Of a DNA stretch of 23,304 bases, positions 6,822-15,566 are shown one piece after another. Below the pieces are notes generated by a model that worked only from the letters and a program-made list of their open reading frames with translations, did no database searches and was not told the origin of the DNA. This DNA is from CAYRVX01 sp964642165. GTDB lineage: Bacteria > Planctomycetota > Phycisphaerae > SM23-33. Within the stretch, counting starts at the first letter, position 1. Each line of letters begins with the position of its first letter. The position numbers were made by a program, and so were the translations under genes. The stretch covers positions 1 to 23,304 of the forward strand of contig CAZXOC010000095.1 in NCBI GenBank assembly GCA_964642165.1, in the 5' to 3' direction.

Positions 6822-7811
6822 CTACACCGGCTCGCACAGGGCGAGCAGGTCGTCGACCTTCGCCGTGGCCAGGGCCATCACCGTGTCGGACGCGCCGTAG
6901 TAGACCTTCACCGTGCCGTCGTCCTCGGCGATCATGCCCGTCGGGAACAGCACGCTGCCGCGGAAGCCGTCGATCTCGTACGGGTACCGCGCGTCGGGCA
7001 CCATGACCGGGCGCGGGCACATGCCGACGACCTTCCACGGCTCGTCGAGGTCCAGCAGGACCAGGCCGACGGTGTATCGCTTGGTCCAGCGCTTCTCCCA
7101 CGTCTTCAGGGGCCGGGCGTCGTCGCGGTCGACGACGTGGATGAGCGTCAGCCAGCCTGCCGGCGTCTCGATCGGCGGGGCGGTCGGGCCGATCTTGTCG
7201 TTGCACCAGGGCACGCGTTCGCAGCCGAGGACGAGGCGCGTGTTGCCCCAGTACTTCAGGTCAGGCGATTCGCTGCACCAGACGTCGAAGCGGTCGCCCG
7301 GCCCCTTGCCGTAGATGGGGAAGGGCCGTTCCAGGCGGACGTACCTGCCGCCGACCTTCCGCGGGAAGAGCACCATGTTGCGGTTGTCGGGGGCGGACAG
7401 GCTGAGCACCTCGATGTCGGCGAAGTCGTCGGTGACGGCGATGCCGCCGCGGATGCCGTGGTTCGTGTCCACGGCCAGGCACAGGTAGAAACGCCCGTCG
7501 ATGACCGTCAGGCGAGGGTCGTAGGCGCGGCGGACCTCGTCGGTCCGGAGGCGGTACCGCAGCTCGGGCTGGACGTCCCAGTGGACGCCGTCGTCGCTCA
7601 GGGCCAGCCCGAGGTTGGTCTCGACGTACTGGAGCCGCGGCCGGCGCTCGAAGACGTCGTTGCGGAAGACCATGATGTACTGGTCGTCGGCCTTGGCCAC
7701 GCCGGCGTTGAAGGCCAGCGTGCAGGCGTACGGTGCCTGCTCGGGGCGGAGCACGGGGTTCTCGCCGTGCCGCGCGAAGATGCCGAGGTCGTTCGCCAGG
7801 TCGATGGCCAT
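6822..7811 (-). CDS. GH130-family glycosidase / phosphorylase
   Basis: The 329-residue protein fits family GH130, which mostly phosphorolyses beta-1,4- or beta-1,2-mannosidic bonds and releases mannose 1-phosphate. Visible family signatures are NPVLRPE near the N-terminus, YDPRL at 97-101 (Asp98 is the expected catalytic acid), LFPRKVGGRY at 148-157, SPDLKYWG at 182-189, GPTAPPIETPAGWLTLIH at 208-225 and YYGASDTVMALATA at 304-317. I chose the ATG at 7811 because AGGGAGA lies about eight bases upstream and the family resemblance starts there; the longer open frame to 7991 has random composition. Phosphorylases keep His/Arg phosphate-binding residues that GH130 hydrolases lack, and I cannot settle this by eye. 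It appears to be a single-gene unit, convergent with the zinc-ribbon gene. Confidence 0.88.
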   Translation of the reverse strand: MAIDLANDLGIFARHGENPVLRPEQAPYACTLAFNAGVAKADDQYIMVFRNDVFERRPRLQYVETNLGLALSDDGVHWDVQPELRYRLRTDEVRRAYDPRLTVIDGRFYLCLAVDTNHGIRGGIAVTDDFADIEVLSLSAPDNRNMVLFPRKVGGRYVRLERPFPIYGKGPGDRFDVWCSESPDLKYWGNTRLVLGCERVPWCNDKIGPTAPPIETPAGWLTLIHVVDRDDARPLKTWEKRWTKRYTVGLVLLDLDEPWKVVGMCPRPVMVPDARYPYEIDGFRGSVLFPTGMIAEDDGTVKVYYGASDTVMALATAKVDDLLALCEPV

Positions 7812-7897
7812 GGGGCGGTTCTCCCTGTGGGCCGACGTGTGTCCGTGCCGGGGCCGCCGCGCTCGGCGCGGGCGCGCCCGGCACGCGCTGCGGAGGA

Positions 7898-7903
7898 AGT
7901 GTA
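7898..7903 (-). promoter_or_regulatory. Possible -10 box TACACT for the GH130 gene
   Basis: On the minus strand TACACT precedes the GH130 start by about 86 bases. The best -35 at 17 bases (TGGCGA) matches the consensus poorly. The 189-base gap between 7812 and 8000 holds nothing else that I recognise. Confidence 0.2.
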
Positions 7904-8000
7904 CAGCGGCGCGTTCCGCGTCGCCATGGGTCGGGCAGTCCCGCAACGCCGGCGCGGGCCCGAAGGCGGCCTCGCGCGGCCGGGGGCGCATCGCATCACG

Positions 8001-8816
8001 TCACGGCGTCAGCCCCCGGGTGCCCTTCAGCGGGCGGCGGATCACCTGCCAGCCGAGGCGGCGCGGGATGCGGAAGACGCTCGGCGAGACATCCTCGTTC
8101 GTTCGGATGTTCTTGAACGTCACGGTGGTGACGTCCTTGTTCTTGGCGCGGCTGCGGATCTTCACGGGCAGGTGCGTCTTGGCGTCGATCCACAGCTCCA
8201 GCCGGGCGGCGGGCGCATCCTTGGCGCGCTGCGGGCGTGCGTCCAGGCGGAGATACGTCGTGTTCTTCGGGTCGCTGCTTCGCGGCGGGCGCGTCGAGGG
8301 GATGAAGTGTTCCAGCACGTCCCGGGCTTGCTGGCCGAACGGCAGGGGGAAGGGGCCCTTGCCGATCCGCAGCGGCTCGATGCGCTGCCCCTTGGCGGCG
8401 AGCTGGTAGAGCGTCATGTTCCGGATCTTGTGCTTGGCGACGGTGAGCCACTGGCCGTCGAAGGCGTAGTCGACCTGGGACTTGATCCGCCGCCCGGCGC
8501 CCTGCTTGAGCGTCTCGAACGTCACGCGGAACGTGGTGGGCTGCTTGGCGTCGCCCTTGCGGTAGGCGACCCAGCCGGTGCGCTCCTCGCTGTCGCCCAG
8601 CGCGCGGAGGTCCACGCGATAGTCGATCTCGGCGCGGATCGTCCGGTGCTTCTCTCCGGCGGCCTCCAGGTCCCTGAGGATCTTCATTTCGGCCGGACCG
8701 GCCGCCGGCTGCGAGGCGGGCGCAGTCGCCCCCGAGCCGCGGGCCGGGGCGGCGGCCAGGGCCAACGCCACCAGCCCCGCCGCCATCTCTCGCGCGATGG
8801 TCGCTGTCACGATCAT
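8001..8816 (-). CDS. LolA-like exported protein
   Basis: The protein has 271 residues, with a hydrophobic N-terminal segment at about residues 11-25 ending near APARG, consistent with a signal peptide and a low-complexity Ala/Pro linker after it. The body (about 43-265) shows the alternating strands of the LolA/LolB-type outer-membrane lipoprotein carrier fold: TGWVAYRKG, VTFETLKQG, YAFDGQWLTV, LELWIDAKTHLPVKI and VTFKNIRTNEDVSPSVFRIP. The A of its ATG is the last base of the upstream TAA, and AGGAG lies just before, so translation is coupled. A second ATG at 8786 would give a shorter signal peptide and is possible. It is the last gene after an ABC permease and ATPase, which suggests a periplasmic lipid or lipoprotein carrier role. 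That is inference; the fold call is moderately sure. Confidence 0.75.
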   Translation of the reverse strand: MIVTATIAREMAAGLVALALAAAPARGSGATAPASQPAAGPAEMKILRDLEAAGEKHRTIRAEIDYRVDLRALGDSEERTGWVAYRKGDAKQPTTFRVTFETLKQGAGRRIKSQVDYAFDGQWLTVAKHKIRNMTLYQLAAKGQRIEPLRIGKGPFPLPFGQQARDVLEHFIPSTRPPRSSDPKNTTYLRLDARPQRAKDAPAARLELWIDAKTHLPVKIRSRAKNKDVTTVTFKNIRTNEDVSPSVFRIPRRLGWQVIRRPLKGTRGLTP

Positions 8817-9614
8817 TACTCCTGAAACTCCTGTCGTATGGTGGACACGTTGGGGGCGGCTTCGTTGGCGGCGCGGCGGCGGATTCTGCGGACGGCCGCC
8901 GGCACGACCTTGACCAGGCCCAGCGCGACCGCCAGGGCCAGCAGGACCAGCACGGCCCACTGCCCCAGGTTCAGCCAGTACGTCACGTAGGCGATGACGC
9001 CGTAGCGGACGAATCGCCCGGTGAAGTTGGCCGCCGCGAACGGCCCGCGCGGGTAGCGGTACGTCGTGGCGAGCATGCGGATCACGTCCACGGGGATCGG
9101 GACGATGTTGAAGATGACCAGGATGAGGAACGGCGCGGAGGCGAACCACCTGGCCGAGAGGCCGTAGAGCCTCGTCCGGCGCACCTGCCCGATGCGGCGC
9201 CACCGCAGCAGCCAGGTGAAGGCGTGGTAGTCGGTGAGGTTGGCGATGGTGGAGCCCGCGGCCCCGACGGCGGCGACGAGCAGCGCCGTGGCGGCGGCGT
9301 TGGGGCCGACGGCGGCCTCGCGCGTCGCGACGGCGGCGACGATCCAGCCCGTCGGCAGCGGCAGGAACGTGCAGCACAGGGACATGTAAACGGCGTACAG
9401 AAGCAGCTTGGCGCCGTCGGAGGTCGTCGCGAGCAGCTCCTCGGCGGGGCGGCTGCGCCACTCGGACCACGCCCACGGCTCGCGGGCCAGCAGCAGCGCC
9501 GCGGCCCCGCCGGCCAGCAGCAGGAACAGCCCGTAGGCGGCGAACCATCGCCGCACGGAGACCTCGTCCGGCCCGGCGCACAGCGCGGCGGCGCCGGGAT
9601 CGGTCGCGATGTCT

Positions 9615-9631
<17 letters not shown>
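8816..9631 (-). CDS. VTT/DedA-like membrane protein
   Basis: The 271-residue protein has hydrophobic segments at about residues 29-49, 76-101, 113-131, 165-180, 208-220 and 226-243. Gly-, Pro- and Arg-containing loops such as GAAGSTIANLTDY, FLILVIFNIVPIPVDVIR and AANFTGRFVRY resemble the VTT (SNARE-associated, YqaA/DedA-like) fold, which acts in lipid scrambling or membrane homeostasis. The proposed start is a TTG at 9631, inside the last 17 bases of the ATPase gene. The ribosome binding site is weak, and a GTG about 25 codons downstream is an alternative. The stop overlaps the next ATG by one base. Membrane location is clear; the family is probable. Confidence 0.7.
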
Positions 9632-10301
<670 letters not shown>

Positions 10302-10360
10302 CGGCCTCGGACGCCGGCGGTCCCGCGCGGGGCGCGGTCACGGGCCTTCGGTGTTCGCCT

Positions 10361-11584
10361 CTACTCCAGTGTAAGCGCCTCCACGACGTCCACGCGGATG
10401 GCTCGCCAGGCGGGGTACAGGCCGCTGACGACGGCCCCGACCGCCGCCGCGGCGATGGCCACGGCGATCCAGTCGCCCGTGATCGTCACGGTCAGCAGCG
10501 GGCGGACCGTCTCGATGAGCCACTCGGCCAGGAAGCTCAGGCCGACGCCCACGAGCGTGCCGCCGGCCGTCAGGATCACCGACTCGGCCAGCACCTGCCG
10601 CAGGAGGAACCACCCGCTCGCGCCGCAGCTCTTCAGGATGGCGATCTCGCGGGTCCGCTGGAGCACCATCGTGTACAGGGTGATCATGATGAACAGGAAC
10701 GCGATGACCAGGGCGATGGCGTTGACGGCGTCCACGTAGACGAACAGGATGCCGAACCGCTCGACCAGCATGCCGCGGTAGCGCGTCAGGGGGACGACGT
10801 CCTGGGCGGTGGTCTGGCGGATCGCGCGCGCCGCGGGGCCCACGTCGACGCCCGGGCGGAGCTTCACGAACATCAGCGTGCTGCGCCGCATGTCGCCGCT
10901 GCCGAAGAGGTACTGCGCCGTGCGGCGCGGCAGGAAGATCCGCGTCATCACGCCCGTCGGGGCGATGCCGACGATGGTCCAGTCGTGGTTGGCGGCGCGG
11001 ACGCGCTGGCCGATGTGCAGGTGCCCCGCGGCGGCGAGGCGGCGGTCGATGACCAGCTCCAGCCCGTCGTGGTCCCGGTGGGCCAGCTCGGCGGGCGCCA
11101 GGTCGACGATCTCGTCGGGGTCCTCGCCCGCCCCCGCGGGGCCGAGCCGCCGCTCGATCCACCTCGCGAAGTCGCCGTTCGGGTCGAACAGGCGCCCGTC
11201 GAGGAGCTCCCGCCCACCGGCGAGCGTGTGCCACTGTGCCGGGTCGACCCCCGCGGCCATGTGGTCCTGCCCCGCCAGCTTCATCGGCCACGTGAACACC
11301 GGCACCACGTGCTCGACGATCCCGCCGTGGGCCTCGAGGACCTTCGCGGCGCAGGCGTCGCGCAGCCCGCTGCCGGACTTGTCGGCGGCGCTGTCGCCCC
11401 AGCCTCGGGGGAAGACGACCAGCTCGGCGTCGACGGACTCCCAACGGTCGGCGATCTCGTAGAGGCTGCCGCGGCTGAGGCCCCCGAGCGTCACGAGCAT
11501 GCAGATGCCCATGCCGATGCCCAACGCGCTGAGGGCGCTTCGCAACTTGTGGTGCAGCAGGTTGGCCAGCGGCAGGTAGGCCAT
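10361..11584 (-). CDS. FtsX-like ABC permease (MacB/LolC-E type)
   Basis: The 407-residue protein has the MacB/LolE layout. One transmembrane helix lies at about residues 18-38 (after HHKLRSALSAL). A large periplasmic part spans about 40-275, and three helices close the protein (about 280-305, 325-355 and 368-390). The FtsX core is seen in LQRTREIAILKSCGASGWFLLRQ and the end YPAWRAIRVDVVEAL. It should use the ATPase encoded next to it. The ATG directly abuts the TGA of the HAD gene with no gap, so the two are probably translated together. The transported substrate cannot be read from sequence: lipoprotein release, macrolide or peptide efflux, or lipid movement are all possible. Confidence 0.93.
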   Translation of the reverse strand: MAYLPLANLLHHKLRSALSALGIGMGICMLVTLGGLSRGSLYEIADRWESVDAELVVFPRGWGDSAADKSGSGLRDACAAKVLEAHGGIVEHVVPVFTWPMKLAGQDHMAAGVDPAQWHTLAGGRELLDGRLFDPNGDFARWIERRLGPAGAGEDPDEIVDLAPAELAHRDHDGLELVIDRRLAAAGHLHIGQRVRAANHDWTIVGIAPTGVMTRIFLPRRTAQYLFGSGDMRRSTLMFVKLRPGVDVGPAARAIRQTTAQDVVPLTRYRGMLVERFGILFVYVDAVNAIALVIAFLFIMITLYTMVLQRTREIAILKSCGASGWFLLRQVLAESVILTAGGTLVGVGLSFLAEWLIETVRPLLTVTITGDWIAVAIAAAAVGAVVSGLYPAWRAIRVDVVEALTLE

Positions 11585-12181
11585 TCAGATCCCCAGCACG
11601 CCGGGCAGGTCGGCCAGCTCGCCGATGACGTGGTCGGCCAGGTCGGCGAAGTCGCACTCGTCGCGGCGGTTCAGGAGGATGCTGACGGCCCCGGCGGCGT
11701 TGGCGGCGACGAGGTCGTAGCGGAAGTCGCCCACGCAGGCGGTCCGCCCGGGGGCGACGCCCAGCGCCCGGCAGGCGCGAAGCACGCCGTCGGGCTCGGG
11801 CTTGATCGGCCCGTTCTCCCGCGACCAGGCCAGGTCGAACCGCAGGCCGAAACGCCCCAGGACGGTCTCCATGGCCTGCCGGGCGCTGCGCGTCAGCAGG
11901 GCGGTCTTCAGCCCGGCGCGGCGGATGGTCGCGAGCGTCTCGGCGGCGCCGGGCAGCAGATCGGCCTCGCGCGCGGCGGTCAGCTCGTGTTCCAGCAGGC
12001 GCCGGCGTCGCGGCTCGGCCTCGGCGGGTTGCATGGCCTCCAGGCCTTCCAGGATGCCCGTGCTCCGCGGGATGCCGAGCTCGGCGCGCACGGCCGTGAA
12101 GTCGATCAGCGGCTCGATCAGCGTGCCGTCCATGTCGAAGATGACGCCGTCGAAGCGGTCTGGCGTACGGAACTCGCTCAT
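11585..12181 (-). CDS. HAD-superfamily hydrolase (phosphoglycolate phosphatase-like)
   Basis: The 198-residue protein carries all four HAD motifs. Motif I is DMDGT at 16-20, with nucleophile Asp16 and acid/base Asp18. Motif II is LLTRS at 95-99, with Thr97. Motif III is Lys127 in PIKPEPDG. Motif IV is GDFRYD at 151-156. An alpha-helical cap lies between about 25 and 85, as in subfamily I (Gph/PGMB-like) enzymes. It should be a cytoplasmic phosphatase for a small phosphorylated metabolite; the substrate is not clear. It is the first gene of the minus-strand operon with the ABC genes. GGAAGG lies three bases before the ATG, which is somewhat close. Confidence 0.92.
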   Translation of the reverse strand: MSEFRTPDRFDGVIFDMDGTLIEPLIDFTAVRAELGIPRSTGILEGLEAMQPAEAEPRRRRLLEHELTAAREADLLPGAAETLATIRRAGLKTALLTRSARQAMETVLGRFGLRFDLAWSRENGPIKPEPDGVLRACRALGVAPGRTACVGDFRYDLVAANAAGAVSILLNRRDECDFADLADHVIGELADLPGVLGI

Positions 12182-12256
12182 CTGCCTTCCGTTTCAGAAC
12201 TAGCGGCCGCGGGGCCCTTTGGGGCCGGCCAAGACAGGATAGGATACACGCCCACC
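12182..12256. promoter_or_regulatory. Divergent promoter region
   Basis: The 75-base gap separates the HAD operon (minus) from the PA14/PKD gene (plus), so promoters for both are expected here. On the plus strand TAGGAT at 12240-12245 is a possible -10, with only a poor TTTGGG as -35. If transcription started near 12252, the ATG at 12257 would have almost no leader. No clear box was found for the minus strand. Confidence 0.3.
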
Positions 12257-14323
12257 ATGGCGATGCGAAGGAGCATGTCGGGCAGGTCGCAGGGAGCGGC
12301 GATGCTGGCGGCCTCGTTGGCGCTGGCGGCGGCGGGACCGGCGTGGGGGCAGGCGGCGTGGTGGAACCGGAACTGGGCCTATCGGCGGGCGGTGACGGTG
12401 CCGTCCCACAAGGCGACGCGGCTGCCGGGCGACGACATCGCCGTGGTGACCATGCCCACCGGCGGGCGGATGCGGCGCGACGGGCGGGACGTTCGCGTGA
12501 CCACGGCCGGGCGGACCGAGGTGCGCTGCCGCGTGCTGATGGTCGGGCCGGGCGACTTCGTGCGGGTCGCCTTCGCCCTCGGCGGGGTCGGCGCGAGGTA
12601 CTACGTGTACTTCGGCAACCCCACCGCGCCGGTGCCGAAGCAGCCGCTGGAGATCCGGCGCGGCGTGCTGATGGAGACGTGGGTCTACCCCGGGGGGGGC
12701 ATCAAGACGCTCCCGCAGGTGCAGCGGGTCTTTGCAAAGGCCAACCGCCTGCTGGGGAGGGACTTCCGCCAGCGCGTGTTCGTCGGGCACAACCCGTTCG
12801 GGCCCCAGAGCAGCATCGCCAGCCGCTTCACGGCCTACCTGGTCTGCCCGGCGACCGGCGACTACCAGTTCGCCTGCTCCAGCCAGGACGCCTCCTTCCT
12901 GCTGATTGACGACAAGGTGGTGGTCGCCAACGGGGGGCACCATTCGCCGCAGCGGGACATCCGCATGCAGGGCCGCGTCTCGCTGAAGAAGGGCCTGCAC
13001 AAGCTGACCTTCTACCACGTCAACGTCACGGGCGACCCGATCGCCGTGGCGGCGTGGCAGGCGCCGGGCGACCGGCGGGTCTGGCCGATCCCGCCCGCGG
13101 CGTTCGCGCCGGTGTTCCAGGCCGCGCCCGGCGCGATGGAGCAGTACGGCAAAGGCTCCGGCATCGACTTCCTCCCGCGCTACGGGGGCGAGACGTTCGT
13201 TCGCAACCGCTACTACCAGCGGTGGACGTTCGAGGCGCTGACGATCGGGCAGGTCCGGCGGAACGTCGACCTCCAGTGGGACTTCGGCGACGGGCAGCGC
13301 GCCGCCACGCCGAAGGCCGAGCACGTCTACCTGCTGCCGGGAGAGTACACCGTTACGCTGACGGCCAATACCTACCGCGGCAAGCTCACGCGGACCAACC
13401 GCATCTTCGTCAGCCGCCCGTGGCACCAGGTGGCGACCAACCGGCTGGACAGCGTCGTCCAGCAGGCGCGGATCGTCAGCGAGTACGACTTCGCCGCGCT
13501 GAGCCCGGAGGTCAACGCCCACGCCGTCCTGCTGCTGGAGCGGGCGCGCGCCGACCAGGCCATGCGGCGCGCCGGGCAGGCGTTCCTGGCCCGGCGCCAG
13601 GCGCCCGCGGCGCTGATCGGCCAGATCGTGCCGATCCTCGCCGAGGGGCTCCCGGCGAAGCAGCGCCTCGGCGCCTACGTGACGGCCTCCAGGATGACCC
13701 GCAGCGCCTCGGTCCGCGCGGCGATGCTCGAACGGGCCGGCCGGACGGCCCTGCGGGACCTGGGCGACACGCAGCAGGCGGAGAGGCTCTTCCAGCAGGT
13801 GGTCCGGCAGCTCGGCCCGGCGGCGAGCGGCTCGGCCATCCGCGGCGCCCGGGTGGGCCTCGGCGACGTCTGGCGCATCCGCGGCGACCACGAGGAGGCC
13901 CGCAAGGCCTACACCACCGCCGGCTACGGGCCGAAGGTCAACCTCGCCCGCCTGGAGATCATCAAGGGCGACTACGCCCGACACGTCGAGGACTACCTCC
14001 GCAAGGGGCGCTTCGCCGACGCCCGCGAGTACGTCCAGCGCTGGGCGAGCGACATGCCGCTGGACAAGCTGGAGGGCTACTGGTCGCTGCTGGTCGTCCG
14101 GCTGTACCTGAAGGAGAAGGACTACGCCGAGGCGGTTCGGGAGGCCGGCACGCTGGTGAAGGTCAACCCGTCCTCGACCTACGCCCCGGAGCTTCTGCTG
14201 CTGGTGGCCGGGGCGTACCGGAGCCTCGGCAAGGACGACCAGGCCCGCCGCGTCCTGAGGCAGATCGTCGCGAAGTACCCCGAGAGCCCGCTGGCCGCCG
14301 AGGCGGCCAAGGCGCTCAAGTGA
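12257..14323 (+). CDS. Exported multidomain protein: DUF2341-like, PA14, PKD and TPR
   Basis: The 688-residue protein starts with a signal peptide (basic residues 4-10, hydrophobic 14-28, ending AWGQA). Residues 35-130 begin WWNRNWAYRRAVTV, as in DUF2341 sugar-binding-like domains. Residues 185-285 form a PA14 domain (GDYQFACSSQDASFLLIDD, LKKGLHKLTFYHV). Residues 337-385 form a PKD domain (WDFGDG, HVYLLPGEYTVTLTA). From about 420 to 688 the protein is helical with TPR-like repeats, including LGDTQQAERLFQQV, LGDVWRIRGDHEEARKAY and LGKDDQARRVLRQI. It is likely periplasmic or surface-attached and binds glycans or proteins. The start is uncertain: 12257 has no ribosome binding site, 12275 has AAGGAG one base away, and 12302 has AGGGAG at a good distance but gives a signal peptide without basic residues. 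Confidence 0.85.
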   Translation: MAMRRSMSGRSQGAAMLAASLALAAAGPAWGQAAWWNRNWAYRRAVTVPSHKATRLPGDDIAVVTMPTGGRMRRDGRDVRVTTAGRTEVRCRVLMVGPGDFVRVAFALGGVGARYYVYFGNPTAPVPKQPLEIRRGVLMETWVYPGGGIKTLPQVQRVFAKANRLLGRDFRQRVFVGHNPFGPQSSIASRFTAYLVCPATGDYQFACSSQDASFLLIDDKVVVANGGHHSPQRDIRMQGRVSLKKGLHKLTFYHVNVTGDPIAVAAWQAPGDRRVWPIPPAAFAPVFQAAPGAMEQYGKGSGIDFLPRYGGETFVRNRYYQRWTFEALTIGQVRRNVDLQWDFGDGQRAATPKAEHVYLLPGEYTVTLTANTYRGKLTRTNRIFVSRPWHQVATNRLDSVVQQARIVSEYDFAALSPEVNAHAVLLLERARADQAMRRAGQAFLARRQAPAALIGQIVPILAEGLPAKQRLGAYVTASRMTRSASVRAAMLERAGRTALRDLGDTQQAERLFQQVVRQLGPAASGSAIRGARVGLGDVWRIRGDHEEARKAYTTAGYGPKVNLARLEIIKGDYARHVEDYLRKGRFADAREYVQRWASDMPLDKLEGYWSLLVVRLYLKEKDYAEAVREAGTLVKVNPSSTYAPELLLLVAGAYRSLGKDDQARRVLRQIVAKYPESPLAAEAAKALK

Positions 14324-14400
14324 CGCCGCGCCGTCCGCGGTGCCCCCGCCGCTGCGTCCCTCCGTCCTTCGGTCCCCGCCGCCACCGCGCCCGGGGCGTC

Positions 14401-14428
14401 TTGACGGGGCCCGACGCGCCGGCATAAT
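14401..14428 (+). promoter_or_regulatory. Sigma-70-like promoter for the Sua5-phosphatase gene
   Basis: TTGACG (14401-14406) and CATAAT (14423-14428) are separated by 16 bases, each box one mismatch from consensus. Transcription would begin near 14435. The ATG at 14427 overlaps the -10 box and would be upstream of the transcript, which supports the GTG at 14448. A five-base dyad (GCGTC/GACGC, 14396-14400 and 14413-14417) brackets the -35. Confidence 0.6.
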
Positions 14429-14447
14429 GGGACCCGAGGAGCCGGTC

Positions 14448-15566
14448 GTGCCCACGCGCGTCATCAAGGTGCCGGACGACATGGAGGTTGGCCCCGCCGC
14501 CGAGCAGGGCGCCAAGGCCCTGCGCAAGGGCCGGCTCGTCGGCTTTCCCACCGAGACGGTCTACGGCATCGCCGCCGTGGCGGCGTTTCCGGCGACGATG
14601 AAACGGCTGCGCAAGCTCAAGTCGCGCCCGAGGCAGCCGTTCAGCGTGCACCTGGCCCGCCCGGAGGACGCCGGCCGGTACGTCAGGTCCCTTCCGCTTC
14701 CCGCCCGGCGGCTGATCGAGAGGGTCTGGCCGGGCCCGCTGACGCTGCTGGTCCCGACGGGCGGGCGGCTCGCCGACGCCGGGCTCCGCCGCCGCGCCGG
14801 GCTCTACCGACACCTTTGCCGGGGGGGCCTGATCGGCCTGCGCTGCCCGGACGAGCCGGTCGCCCGGGCGATGCTCGGGCGCGTTCGCCTGCCGGTCGTC
14901 GCCCCGAGCGCGAACCTGGCCGGGCGGCCTTCGCCCCGGACGGCGCAGGACGTCCTGGCGGCGCTGGACGGGCGAATCGATCTGGTGATCGACGCCGGCG
15001 CGACGCGGCACGGCAGCGACAGCACGATTGTGCGGTGCACGGCCGGTGAGTGGACGCTCCTGCGGGAGGGCGTCTACGGTGCGAGGGAGATCGCCCGGAT
15101 GGTCCGCCGGACCGTGCTGTTCGTCTGCACGGGCAACACGTGCCGCAGCGCGATGGCCGGCGGGCTGGCCAAGCATCTGCTGGCCGAGGGGCTCGGCTGC
15201 CGTGTCGGGGAGCTCCATCGCCGGGGGGTGAAGGTTCTCTCGGCCGGCACGATGGCCGCGAACGGCGCGCGGGCGACGCGCGACGCGGTCGAGGCCGCCC
15301 ATGAGCTCGGCGCCGACATCTCCCGGCACCGCAGTCAGCCGCTCACAAGGGAGTTGATCGGTGAGGCGGATCTGGTATTCTGCTTGACGGACTCTCACGT
15401 CGAGACGGCGATTCGCCTGGCGCCGGAGGCCAGGGCGAAGCTGCGGCGGCTCGACCCGAGAGGAGACGTTCCGGACCCGATCGGCGGGGGTCCGGCGGTC
15501 TATCGCCAGACGGCCCGGCGGATCGAGAAGGCTCTACGGAGCGCTTTGAGCGAAGGACTGTTATGA
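14448..15566 (+). CDS. Fusion of TsaC/Sua5-type threonylcarbamoyl-AMP synthase and YwlE-like protein arginine phosphatase
   Basis: The 372-residue protein joins two enzymes. Residues 10-210 are a YrdC/TsaC domain, which makes threonylcarbamoyl-AMP for t6A37 of tRNAs (PTETVYGI at 34-41, KSRPRQPFSVHL at 58-69, PSANLAGRPSP at 153-163, DSTIV at 191-195). Residues 222-372 are a low-molecular-weight phosphatase (P-loop CTGNTCRS at 227-234, nucleophile Cys227, Arg233, acid Asp343 in DPIGG). Thr231 in the loop is the residue that gives YwlE its phosphoarginine preference; tyrosine phosphatases have Ile or similar there. The C-terminal DPIGG...YRQT segment also resembles YwlE. The GTG start has GAGGAG seven bases upstream and follows a good promoter; the earlier in-frame ATG at 14427 lies in the -10 box. 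The gene overlaps rpiB by four bases. Confidence 0.9.
   Translation: MPTRVIKVPDDMEVGPAAEQGAKALRKGRLVGFPTETVYGIAAVAAFPATMKRLRKLKSRPRQPFSVHLARPEDAGRYVRSLPLPARRLIERVWPGPLTLLVPTGGRLADAGLRRRAGLYRHLCRGGLIGLRCPDEPVARAMLGRVRLPVVAPSANLAGRPSPRTAQDVLAALDGRIDLVIDAGATRHGSDSTIVRCTAGEWTLLREGVYGAREIARMVRRTVLFVCTGNTCRSAMAGGLAKHLLAEGLGCRVGELHRRGVKVLSAGTMAANGARATRDAVEAAHELGADISRHRSQPLTRELIGEADLVFCLTDSHVETAIRLAPEARAKLRRLDPRGDVPDPIGGGPAVYRQTARRIEKALRSALSEGLL

Noticed and set aside
12692..12699. Run of eight G inside the PA14/PKD gene as a possible frameshift
   Set aside because: The reading frame is consistent on both sides (YPGGGIKT within a continuous protein), so no frameshift is needed.
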